Positions 1-6,114 of a stretch of DNA of 20,826 nt are shown here, one piece after another. This DNA is from a virus, in IMG/VR virus record IMGVR_UViG_3300030103_005721, positions 1 through 20,826 of that record; one strand, written 5' to 3'. Position 1 is the first letter of the stretch. Every line of letters begins with the position of its first letter. Both the position numbers and the translations under genes were made by a program. Below the pieces are notes generated by a model that had not been told where the DNA came from, ran no database searches, and saw only the letters and a list, made by a program, of their open reading frames with translations.

Positions 1-6
1 GGAGAG
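1..6 (+). promoter_or_regulatory. Ribosome binding site of the first small gene
   Basis: The bases GGAGAG lie three bases before the ATG at 10. This Shine-Dalgarno-like match supports that start, although the window begins here and nothing further upstream can be seen. Confidence 0.6.
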
Positions 7-9
7 ACC

Positions 10-204
10 ATGCGTCCACGAATCTCACCTGAACTGACCGGTGCCTTGCAGGTTGCTGCTGGGTTGGCGGGCCTGACCGTGAACAAGTACTTCGAGCTGG
101 TGCTCCGCCCGTTCGTGGAGGCAGACATGCGCCGACGCCTCGAAGACCGGGGCCTCAGCAAGGCTGTCGAGAGCGAGGACGGGAGCGCAGAGGCGGCCCG
201 ATGA
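10..204 (+). CDS. Small ribbon-helix-helix-like DNA-binding protein (candidate)
   Basis: This is a 64-residue protein. Residues 2-40 follow the pattern of ribbon-helix-helix (Arc/CopG/HicB-type) domains: a short basic strand (RPRIS), then an Ala-rich helix (about residues 7-20), a turn (GLTVNKY) and a second helix (about 26-42), ending in a charged tail. Such proteins are usually dimeric DNA binders that repress their own operon; that role is inferred here. A Shine-Dalgarno match precedes the ATG. The stop overlaps the start of the primase-helicase gene as ATGA, so the two genes are probably translated together. The gene could regulate the replication operon or be a small replication accessory protein. 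The fold is recognised from pattern only. Confidence 0.6.
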   Translation: MRPRISPELTGALQVAAGLAGLTVNKYFELVLRPFVEADMRRRLEDRGLSKAVESEDGSAEAAR

Positions 205-2456
205 TTGACTCGAGAGCACAACGTGTCTGGCCTGAGCCTGAACCTGGCCACCGCTATGTCACCCAGACCCTGCCGGGTGGGGACTACATCAGCACGGGCA
301 TCTTCAAAGAGGGGAAGGTGGACAACCAGGGCAGGGGCAGGACCATTGACAACTGCGTGGCAGTCACGTCGTTGTTCTTTGATGCAGACCTCATCACCCT
401 CTACGATGCTGCCCGAAAGGCGAACGGCGTGGTGCTGGAGCGGTCAGTCAAAGACCGCAAGGCAAAGCTGTACGCTGAGAAGACAGAGGTCATCGACGCT
501 TTCCGTGCGTTGATGCTCGACGAGTTCATGAACCTGCTCGAGGACGTGGTCGGTCACCCGCCCACCCTGCTGCTGGATTCAGGCTGGGGATTCCACGCCC
601 ACTACGCAGTGCACCCGACGATGCAGGCAGAGAAGGCTGCGCTCCGTCGGTGCGTGGCCGGTGTCATCGCTGAGGTGAACCAGCGTGCCCTCGACAGGGG
701 ACGCACGATGGAGCCTGCCATCGAGGTAGACTCCCTGCTCGACGCCACGATGGACGTGGGTGCGCGCCTAGCTCGAGTGCCCGGCAGCCACAACACAAAG
801 GCGCGGGGCAACCCTGTGCCTGTGCAGGTGGTGGCTGCGAGCGACACGGTGCTTGGACAGCATGACTTGCACCAACTCCTCGAGGACCTGCGCCGAGATG
901 GTGAGCTGCCCCTGGGCAACGTCGAGAGCAGCGGCCTCGTCCCCCGCAGTGGTCGCCCAAAGCAGGCGCGCAGGGTACAGTGCGACTTCCGTACGATGAC
1001 GCTGGACGACGGCCGCAGTTGGCAGTTGATCGTGCAGGCTCTGGCCCCCGGCGAGCGCGTCAAGGTTGTGTGTCCGTTTGGCGGTTCGTCGGTGGGCTCT
1101 GGGTTCTTCCACGTCGAGAGCGACGGGCGGGCCAGGTACTACTCCTCTCCGCAGGACACCACGTACTGGAACACCCACCAAGCGCAGCCCCGTGGAGGCA
1201 CAGCCAACCTCCTCCGCAAGCCCAGCAAGACAGGGCAGGGCGAGCCGTACAACACGGTGTCCAACCTCATCACACTGCTGCGGGAAGACGACGCCTTCGA
1301 CCTGTGGCGTGACAACTTCCGTGAGCTGGAGATGATGGGGCAAAACTACGTCAGTGATGCCACATGGATTGAGGTGCAGCAGAGGATGGAGACGGTGTAC
1401 CAGTGGTACTGGCGCCCGTCGAAAGACCTCGTGTTCTCGTCCATCGAGTCGGTGGCACGGGAGCGGGGGCGCAACCCCGTCGAGGATTACCTTCGACGGC
1501 AGCGTTGGGATGGCGTGCCCCGTTGTGAGCGGTGGCTCATCGACACCTGCCACCTGCCCGACAGGATGCTGTACCGTGCCTACGCCAAGCGGTTCCTCAT
1601 CGGTCTGGTGGCCAGGGTCATGAAGCCTGGCTGCAAGCTGGACACGTCGCTCGTGCTGACCGGGCCGCAGGGCTTCGGCAAGTCGACCCTGTTCCGCACG
1701 CTTGTGGACTGGGACGGGGTCGAGGGTGATCTGTTTAACGACACACCCATTGCCCTCGGGGACAAGGATAGCCTTATGGCGCTTTACTCCTGCCTCATTT
1801 ACGAGGATGCGGAGATGAGCAGCCAGCAGGTCAAGGGCCAGGAAAAGCGCAAGGCTTTCCTGTCCTCAAGCGTCGACCGTTTCCGTCCCCCATACGGACG
1901 CAAGATGCGGACGTACAAGAGGCACACTGTCATCGTCGGCAGCACCAACGAGTGCGAGTCCCTGCTTCGTGACCCGACGGGCAGCCGTCGGTACTGGGTG
2001 GTGCAGTGTGCCACCAACAAGCAGGCTGACCTCGAGTGGTTGCGAGACAACCGCGACCAGCTCCTAGCGGAAGCCGTGCACCTGTACAATGCCGGCGAGC
2101 AGTGGTGGCTGACCCGGGACGAGGACCACAGGCGGGCCCTCGAAAACGACCAGTACTTGGGCGTCGACTGGTACACCCAGTGCGCCACGGTGGCCTACGA
2201 TATGAACGGCGGCGGCAAGGCCAACGGCTTTACAGTCGGGCAGTTTGCCAAAGCCATCGACCAAAAGCTGTCCGCCCAGGCTCGTGGGTACAGCTTAGCA
2301 ATGGCTCTGAGGCGCGTCGGTTTCCGACGTGCACGCGAGAAGGGGGTGGTGTTCTACTTCAAGGACACCGATGCCCTCACAACCAGCGACGGGTTGCACG
2401 CAGTGCGTGACTTGCAAGGCGAGCGCCCGTCTTCCCTCCACCTGCAGGTCGGCTGA
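201..2456 (+). CDS. Primase-helicase: AEP-type primase fused to a VirE-like (SF3-like) helicase
   Basis: This 751-residue protein probably makes primers and unwinds DNA at the phage fork. The N-terminal part carries archaeo-eukaryotic primase-like motifs: an acidic pair in FFDADL (D61, D63), a Gly/His motif SGWGFHAHY (127-135), an acidic motif around VDSLLD (176-181), and RVPGSHNTK (192-200), typical of this primase class. The C-terminal part is a VirE/VapE-family ATPase: a conserved pre-helicase segment near residues 423-440, Walker A GPQGFGKST (488-496), a Walker-B-like IYEDAE (533-538), a sensor GSTNE (580-584), and DPTGSRRYW (591-599) with the likely arginine finger. Its ATG overlaps the stop of the upstream small gene. 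The ERF gene follows 24 bp later. The helicase half is secure; primase activity is inferred from motifs. A plasmid- or satellite-type replication initiator is an alternative role. Confidence 0.9.
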   Translation: MIDSRAQRVWPEPEPGHRYVTQTLPGGDYISTGIFKEGKVDNQGRGRTIDNCVAVTSLFFDADLITLYDAARKANGVVLERSVKDRKAKLYAEKTEVIDAFRALMLDEFMNLLEDVVGHPPTLLLDSGWGFHAHYAVHPTMQAEKAALRRCVAGVIAEVNQRALDRGRTMEPAIEVDSLLDATMDVGARLARVPGSHNTKARGNPVPVQVVAASDTVLGQHDLHQLLEDLRRDGELPLGNVESSGLVPRSGRPKQARRVQCDFRTMTLDDGRSWQLIVQALAPGERVKVVCPFGGSSVGSGFFHVESDGRARYYSSPQDTTYWNTHQAQPRGGTANLLRKPSKTGQGEPYNTVSNLITLLREDDAFDLWRDNFRELEMMGQNYVSDATWIEVQQRMETVYQWYWRPSKDLVFSSIESVARERGRNPVEDYLRRQRWDGVPRCERWLIDTCHLPDRMLYRAYAKRFLIGLVARVMKPGCKLDTSLVLTGPQGFGKSTLFRTLVDWDGVEGDLFNDTPIALGDKDSLMALYSCLIYEDAEMSSQQVKGQEKRKAFLSSSVDRFRPPYGRKMRTYKRHTVIVGSTNECESLLRDPTGSRRYWVVQCATNKQADLEWLRDNRDQLLAEAVHLYNAGEQWWLTRDEDHRRALENDQYLGVDWYTQCATVAYDMNGGGKANGFTVGQFAKAIDQKLSAQARGYSLAMALRRVGFRRAREKGVVFYFKDTDALTTSDGLHAVRDLQGERPSSLHLQVG

Positions 2457-2470
2457 CCTGCGCAGCAACG

Positions 2471-2480
2471 GACACACACG
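2471..2480 (+). promoter_or_regulatory. CA-rich leader before the ERF start
   Basis: The ten bases GACACACACG directly precede the ATG at 2481. There is no good Shine-Dalgarno sequence here, only a weak CGGA at 2469-2472. A very similar CA-rich leader precedes the exonuclease gene (3682-3700) and the SSB gene (4509-4514), so this may be a conserved translation-start context of the early operon. Confidence 0.35.
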
Positions 2481-3176
2481 ATGTACGAAACCTCCGACAA
2501 CATGCAGCAGCTCTTTCACGCACTGGCCCAGGCACAGGGTGAGATGCGGGCCGCTGCCTACGACGCCAAGAACCCCCACTTCAAGTCCAAGTACAGCACG
2601 CTGTCCTCGGTCCTCGGTGCGATTCTCCCTGCCCTCAACCGACACGGCCTGTCCCTCATGCAGCACCCTACCTTTGACGGCGACCTTGTGTCCCTCACCA
2701 CGGTGGTCACACACAGCAGCGGGCAGTGGATGCGTTCGACTATGTCGATGCCCATCGGCAAGCGCCGTGACGCGCACGCAATGGGGAGCTGCATCAGCTA
2801 CCTGCGCCGCTACTCCGCCTCCAGCATCAGTGGTTTGATGCAGGGCGACGACGACGGGAACGCTGCCGTCGGTCGGCCCGTGATGGCTCAGCCATCTCGC
2901 CCGGCTGCACCGCCCGCCCCCGAGGTGACGCTCGCCGCTGTCGAGCAGGCCTGCCTCGACGTGGACCTCACTCTGTCGGAGCTGGACCAGTGGTGCGTGT
3001 CGGTCAAGCGGCCCAAGGTTGCGAAGATGAGCAGCACTCGCCGGGCGCAGGTCATTCGGTGGCTGCGCTCCGACAAGGGCGACACCGTCCGCTCGTACTT
3101 CCAGGCCCAGGCTGACGCTTCCGAGCAGGCAGAGCAGCCCGTGACTGTGCCCACCCCGGGCGGTGACGATGCCTAA
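2481..3176 (+). CDS. erf: ERF-family single-strand DNA annealing protein
   Basis: This 231-residue protein matches the Erf family of phage recombinases, which anneal complementary single strands and work with a 5'-3' exonuclease in phage recombination. Family signatures seen are NPHFKSKY (31-38), the GLSLMQ segment (56-61), HSSGQW (78-83), GSCISYLRRY (102-111) and the acidic cluster GDDDGN (122-127). A Pro/Ala linker (about 133-150) leads to a C-terminal helical domain (about 152-215) that is less conserved and probably mediates oligomer or partner contacts. The length is normal for the family. The gene overlaps the start of the RuvC-like gene by 8 bp and sits in one operon with a PDDEXK exonuclease and SSB, which is the usual setting. 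Confidence 0.93.
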   Translation: MYETSDNMQQLFHALAQAQGEMRAAAYDAKNPHFKSKYSTLSSVLGAILPALNRHGLSLMQHPTFDGDLVSLTTVVTHSSGQWMRSTMSMPIGKRRDAHAMGSCISYLRRYSASSISGLMQGDDDGNAAVGRPVMAQPSRPAAPPAPEVTLAAVEQACLDVDLTLSELDQWCVSVKRPKVAKMSSTRRAQVIRWLRSDKGDTVRSYFQAQADASEQAEQPVTVPTPGGDDA

Positions 3177-3708
3177 GCGGCTCGTCATCGGGGTGGACCC
3201 CGGCCCCCTTGCCTCTGGCCTCGTTGTGTACGAGGTACCGGAGGAAGGGGCAGTTGGTCGAGTGCTGCACACAGAGAAGCAGGCGTCCCTCGACACGGTG
3301 CGCTTCGTTCTCGATGCCTGGCGTCGCCGGGCCGCCCAGTCCGACACACCCTGCAGCGTGGCCGTAGAGCGCACTCAGGCGGGCCCACCGTCGACCGCAG
3401 TAGTTCGTACCACCGAGGTGGTAGGACGGCTCTGGGAGGCTTGTACGGCCCGCAGCATGAACTGCCATCTGTACTACCGACGGCAGGTACTGCAAGCCTT
3501 GGGCTGTGCACGGCATGGCAACAAGGACTCGCACGTTCGCAACGCCCTTATCGAGATTCATGGGGGCTCACGCCAGGTAGCCATCGGCAAGAAGGCTGAC
3601 CCTGGTCCCCTGTACGGTGTGTCATCCCATGCGTGGCAGGCGCTGGGCGTAGTCTTCGCACACCTTCTTCTCCCTGCCCTTGACACACAGGATGCACACG
3701 ATGGATGA
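3169..3708 (+). CDS. RuvC-like Holliday junction resolvase, altered active site
   Basis: This 179-residue protein has the RNase-H-like fold pattern of phage RuvC-type nucleases, which cut branched DNA before packaging. It shows the first catalytic strand LVIGVDPG (D10), the second acidic position AVERTQ (E67), the KDSHVRNAL segment (120-127) seen in phage relatives, and a C-terminal helix SSHAWQALGVVFAH (152-165). In RuvC this helix carries two metal-binding positions three residues apart. Here they appear to be H154 and Q157. His is known at the first of these (Thermus RuvC), but Gln at the last is unusual. The ATG at 3169 gives a start at the conserved strand; a GTG at 3163 would add two residues. 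The gene overlaps its neighbours at both ends. Confidence 0.83.
   Translation: MPKRLVIGVDPGPLASGLVVYEVPEEGAVGRVLHTEKQASLDTVRFVLDAWRRRAAQSDTPCSVAVERTQAGPPSTAVVRTTEVVGRLWEACTARSMNCHLYYRRQVLQALGCARHGNKDSHVRNALIEIHGGSRQVAIGKKADPGPLYGVSSHAWQALGVVFAHLLLPALDTQDAHDG
3682..3700 (+). promoter_or_regulatory. Start region of the exonuclease gene with two candidate ATGs
   Basis: The stretch holds two copies of a CA-rich leader. One (GACACACAGG, 3682-3691) precedes an ATG at 3692 and the other (CACACG, 3695-3700) precedes the ATG at 3701. AGGA at 3689-3692 is placed eight bases before 3701, which favours 3701 as the start. Starts at 3692 or 3710 cannot be excluded. Confidence 0.4.
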
Positions 3709-4504
3709 GATGACAGACGCAGAGTACCGGGCCTACCCGGCCTGCAACTACAGCAAGCTCAAGCACTTGACCAAGAGCCCGCTGCACTACCGGCACAACC
3801 TTGAGAACCCGCCCGCAGACAACGCCGCGTTCCGCTTGGGCCGTGCCACGCATTGCCTCGTGCTCGAGCCCTTCACCTTCGACGAGCAGTTCGCTGTCTT
3901 CGAGGGGCGCAGGGACAAGCGCACCAAGGCCTACAAGGAGTTCCTCGAGACGGTCGGTGACCGTGACGTGCTCTCGCCCGAGGAGCACGAGCTGGCCTTG
4001 GCCATGGCCGAGGTGGTCAACGAGCACCCGTGGGTGGCTGAACTCCTGGCGCACCCCAACACCTTCACGGAGAAGGTGAGCATTTGGAAGGACACAGCCT
4101 GCGAGTGCAAGGCCAAGCTGGACATTGTCCACTACAGCGAGGAGCGCGGGCTTATCGTTGCGGACCTCAAGACCTTCTTCACCACCGACCCGCAGCAGAT
4201 CCGCAGGCAGGGGGCCAAGTTCATGTGGCCCATCCAGCACGCGCACTACCTGCACGCAGCCGCTGCGCTGTTCGATGTGCCTCTCCACCTTGTGGAGTAC
4301 AAGGCGTACAACATCGTGGTCGAGTCCGCTGCGCCCCACGACTGCATCGTTGTGCAGTGGCTGGACGCCACCCTGGACTCAGCCTTCCTCACCCACCGTT
4401 CTCTTCTCGATACCCTCGCCGAGTGCGAGGTCACCCAAAACTGGCCCGGCCGCGCCCATGCAGGCAACGTCGTCCAGATCGAAGCCCCCGACTACATGCT
4501 CTAA
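3701..4504 (+). CDS. PDDEXK exonuclease, RecE/exonuclease VIII-like
   Basis: This 267-residue protein belongs to the phage PDDEXK nucleases related to the RecE C-terminal exonuclease (the exodeoxyribonuclease 8-like family). It should resect double-stranded ends to give single strands for the annealing protein. Features seen are the N-terminal YPACNYSKLKHL segment (12-23), the GRATHCLVLEP motif with H51 (48-57), the metal-binding aspartate in CKAKLDIV (D141), the paired acid-lysine VADLKTF (D155, K157), and the helix with Q179 and Y183 (PIQHAHYLHAA). The length is typical. It overlaps the RuvC-like gene by 8 bp, and its TAA stop is part of the SSB ribosome binding site. Context with ERF, RuvC-like and SSB genes strongly supports a recombination role. 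Confidence 0.9.
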   Translation: MDEMTDAEYRAYPACNYSKLKHLTKSPLHYRHNLENPPADNAAFRLGRATHCLVLEPFTFDEQFAVFEGRRDKRTKAYKEFLETVGDRDVLSPEEHELALAMAEVVNEHPWVAELLAHPNTFTEKVSIWKDTACECKAKLDIVHYSEERGLIVADLKTFFTTDPQQIRRQGAKFMWPIQHAHYLHAAAALFDVPLHLVEYKAYNIVVESAAPHDCIVVQWLDATLDSAFLTHRSLLDTLAECEVTQNWPGRAHAGNVVQIEAPDYML

Positions 4505-4508
4505 GGAG
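4503..4508 (+). promoter_or_regulatory. Ribosome binding site of the SSB gene
   Basis: AAGGAG lies six bases before the ATG at 4515 and shares two bases with the TAA stop of the exonuclease gene. It sets the SSB start and argues against the upstream in-frame extension. Confidence 0.8.
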
Positions 4509-4514
4509 ACACAC

Positions 4515-4910
4515 ATGAGTGCAGCACACACCACCCTCGTTGGGCGACTGGCCCGCGACCCCGAGTCCCGCACCAGCAATCGCGGAACCACCATCGTCAA
4601 GCTCACCATCCCGGTCGACACCGGCTGGGGCGAGAACAAGACCACCACCTGGTGGACGGCAGCGATCTTTGGAAAGCAGGCCGAGCGCGCCCAGCAGTAC
4701 CTCAAGAAGGGCAGCTGGGTCTGCGTGTCGGGCAATGCCTCCGTGCGCTCGTACGAGAAGCGCGATGGTTCCACGGGGCACAGTGCAGAGGTTGCCGTTG
4801 ATAGCTGGTCTTTCGTCGGCAACAAGCAGCAGGAGGACAGCGAGCCCTACCGCTCGTCGCCGTCTCCCACTCGTCGGCCGTTGCCGCCCGAGGACGAGAT
4901 GCCCTTCTGA
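4515..4910 (+). CDS. ssb: Single-stranded DNA-binding protein
   Basis: This 131-residue SSB of the bacterial type binds single strands during replication and recombination. An OB-fold spans about residues 4-101, with the typical opening TTLVGRLARDPESR (6-19), the strand TTTWWTAAIFGKQAE (43-57), and the LKKGSWVCVSGNASVRSY segment (63-80). A short Ser/Pro linker leads to the acidic tail EDEMPF (126-131), which in bacterial SSBs docks partner proteins. The start is fixed by a strong Shine-Dalgarno sequence. It is the last gene of the plus-strand block. Its final 64 bp overlap, on the opposite strand, the end of the spanin-like gene, so the tail-coding stretch is constrained on both strands. Confidence 0.94.
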   Translation: MSAAHTTLVGRLARDPESRTSNRGTTIVKLTIPVDTGWGENKTTTWWTAAIFGKQAERAQQYLKKGSWVCVSGNASVRSYEKRDGSTGHSAEVAVDSWSFVGNKQQEDSEPYRSSPSPTRRPLPPEDEMPF

Positions 4911-5254
4911 GCAGCGACCACCAGCGCCTCGACAGCATCACAGTCGGGGCGCTGGGCGGCGCTCTGCCCGTATTGCCAGCATGCCTGCAGCATGCACTGC
5001 GGGCTGAGCGGATCACCACCCAAAGACGCAATGCAAGCGGGCGGCACCTTGGCAAGTGCAGCCCGCACTTCTGCGTCAATGACCACAGGCTTGCCCGCCG
5101 CCTCGACCAGGGCACGCTGCCCATCTTGAATGGTGCCGATGAGCTGGGTCTGCTCTTCGAGAATCTTGTGCGTCTTTTGCTTGTTGAGCGACACGCCAGT
5201 GGCAATGCCGCCGCCGAAAAGCAGGACACCGCCTACGATAAGAGCAGGAATCAT
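4847..5254 (-). CDS. Small one-span membrane protein, spanin (Rz)-like candidate
   Basis: This is a 135-residue protein. An N-terminal hydrophobic segment (about residues 2-21, Gly-rich: IPALIVGGVLLFGGGIATGV) is followed by a basic turn, a helical stretch rich in Gln/Glu (about 22-55), and a Cys-containing region (four Cys, in the segments PPACIASLGG and CMLQACW and again near RPDC). One membrane span followed by a helical periplasmic part, directly after an endolysin gene, fits an inner-membrane spanin or another lysis protein; no specific family is recognised. The ATG at 5254 overlaps the endolysin stop (ATGA). A TTG at 5272 would add six residues but is less likely. Its end overlaps the SSB gene tail to tail by 64 bp. 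Confidence 0.7.
   Translation of the reverse strand: MIPALIVGGVLLFGGGIATGVSLNKQKTHKILEEQTQLIGTIQDGQRALVEAAGKPVVIDAEVRAALAKVPPACIASLGGDPLSPQCMLQACWQYGQSAAQRPDCDAVEALVVAAQKGISSSGGNGRRVGDGDER
4921..4955. terminator. Strong hairpin just past the SSB stop, possible terminator of the early operon
   Basis: CCAGCGCC (4921-4928) pairs perfectly with GGCGCTGG (4948-4955). Inside it, CGAC (4930-4933) pairs with GTCG (4943-4946), and T4929/G4947 can form a wobble pair, giving about 13 paired positions around a nine-base loop. It begins 10 bases after the SSB stop. No T-run follows on either strand, so it is not a textbook intrinsic terminator. It also lies inside the spanin-like coding sequence on the minus strand. 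Termination or transcript protection is inferred. Confidence 0.4.
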
Positions 5255-5667
5255 TTTGGGTCCAACTGCCAATGTGGACCATCCCGGAGTGTAGGCCAGT
5301 CAGCGCCAGCGGTCAGTGTGTACTGGCCCGTCACCAACTCGTGGACAACCAGCCTGGCCCAAACGTCTTTGATGTGGCTGACCAAGGGGTGGTAATGGTC
5401 CCAGTCCCAGGACACCTTGCCGTCCACGTAAGGGGCCACGTCCACCGCCATCGAGGGCATGCTGTTGTGCTTTGACTTGGGCCACAGCAACCTGCTCCTG
5501 CCCTCTGCAACTGCTCGGTTTTGGCGCTCTTCGCCTCGATGCCCCTCGAGCACCGTAATGTCATACGGACACTCTGGGTCCGCCAGCGCCTCACGCATGA
5601 GAAGCTGGAGGTCAAGATGACAGGTGCTTAGGCGGCTCAACGACCGTTGGCTGTACGACCATCTCAC
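5251..5667 (-). CDS. Endolysin: M15-family peptidoglycan peptidase
   Basis: This 138-residue protein resembles phage L-alanyl-D-glutamate / D-alanyl-D-alanine peptidases of family M15, single-domain zinc enzymes that cut peptidoglycan stem peptides at lysis. Zinc ligands are visible as H67 and D76 in SKHNSMPSMAVDVAPY (65-80) and H132 in DGPHWQL (129-135). D123 in GADW is the likely catalytic or supporting acid. The N-terminus (SQRSLSRLSTCHLDLQLL) is the usual family opening, which supports the GTG start at 5667. No signal peptide is present, so a holin would be needed for export. The GTG overlaps the stop of the upstream 41-residue gene (GTGA), and its own stop overlaps the next start. It sits in the lysis cassette. 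Confidence 0.9.
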   Translation of the reverse strand: MRWSYSQRSLSRLSTCHLDLQLLMREALADPECPYDITVLEGHRGEERQNRAVAEGRSRLLWPKSKHNSMPSMAVDVAPYVDGKVSWDWDHYHPLVSHIKDVWARLVVHELVTGQYTLTAGADWPTLRDGPHWQLDPK

Positions 5668-5789
5668 TTTTTCTTGCGTCGTTTTTGAGCAGCCTTCACA
5701 GCCTTAAACTGCTTCAGCGCCTTCTTCTTCGTGGTGGGCTTGCTTTTCTTGGTGGCCTTGTGCTTGCCGCCCTTGGTCTTGTACATCAT
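5664..5789 (-). CDS. 41-residue polylysine-type basic protein
   Basis: The protein has 17 Lys and 2 Arg among 41 residues and no acidic residue, ending in KRRKKK. Such a composition suggests nucleic-acid or membrane-surface binding; no family is recognised. It begins with two ATGs (5789 and 5786). GGAG at 5793-5796 on the minus strand lies three bases before the first and six before the second, so the second may be the true start. Its first ATG overlaps the TGA of the upstream basic protein, and its own TGA overlaps the GTG of the endolysin gene. This tight coupling on both sides, plus the Shine-Dalgarno match, is the main evidence that this very short gene is real. Confidence 0.75.
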   Translation of the reverse strand: MMYKTKGGKHKATKKSKPTTKKKALKQFKAVKAAQKRRKKK

Positions 5790-6112
5790 TTTCTCCGACG
5801 CTGAGGTGAGGCCCGCTTACCGGACCGCTTTTGGGCAGCCTGCTTGGCAGGCCGCTTCATGCTTGGCGTCTTGCTGGACACCTTCTTGGTAGGACGGCAG
5901 TAGCTTTTGGAACCGCCAGCGCCCTTGGCACCACACGGCTTGCCACTGGCCGTCTTCCACTTTTCCTTGTCCCACCGCTTCAGGCTCTTGCCCTTCTCGG
6001 TCTTGCGGACCTGGCCCTTGGCTTTGCGGCACTTGGCCACCGCTTGGCTGGCGCGAGCCGACGGCCATTTCTTGTACTGTCGCTTGATCTTCTTTGTGCA
6101 TGCGTCTGCCAT
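5786..6112 (-). CDS. Lys/Arg-rich small protein with a Cys-containing core (DUF5872-like)
   Basis: This 108-residue protein has about 38 Lys/Arg and only four acidic residues. The central part (about 45-85) contains KRWDKEKWKTASGKPCG and SKSYCRPTKKVSSKTP, which resemble a small conserved domain of phages and other viruses that I associate with the DUF5872 name; the name is from memory. Four cysteines (5, 28, 60, 71) could bind metal or form cross-links, though no classical zinc motif is clear. The C-terminus (RPAKQAAQKRSGKRASPQRR) is a histone-tail-like basic extension. The ATG at 6112 begins 2 bp after the stop of the upstream basic gene. A longer upstream extension exists in frame but overlaps other genes and is rejected. 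Function is unknown; DNA or RNA binding is inferred. Confidence 0.75.
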   Translation of the reverse strand: MADACTKKIKRQYKKWPSARASQAVAKCRKAKGQVRKTEKGKSLKRWDKEKWKTASGKPCGAKGAGGSKSYCRPTKKVSSKTPSMKRPAKQAAQKRSGKRASPQRRRK

Positions 6113-6114
6113 GG

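Noticed and set aside
768-1553. 261-codon open frame on the minus strand
   Set aside because: It is antisense to the primase-helicase, whose motifs are intact on the plus strand.
2295-3374. 359-codon open frame on the minus strand
   Set aside because: It runs opposite the clear ERF gene and the ends of its neighbours; its composition is unlike a folded protein and it has no good start context.
3548-4339. 263-codon open frame on the minus strand
   Set aside because: It is antisense to the RuvC-like and PDDEXK genes, both of which show catalytic motifs on the plus strand.
4125-4514. Upstream in-frame extension of the SSB gene
   Set aside because: It overlaps the exonuclease gene, has low-complexity Ser/Arg/Thr composition, and the ATG at 4515 has a strong ribosome binding site and the normal SSB N-terminus.
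4702-5229. Possible nested outer-membrane spanin (frame starting with a short hydrophobic stretch and Cys)
   Set aside because: The PLAC sequence is not a proper lipobox, and the rest is Arg-rich shadow sequence that runs through the SSB antisense.
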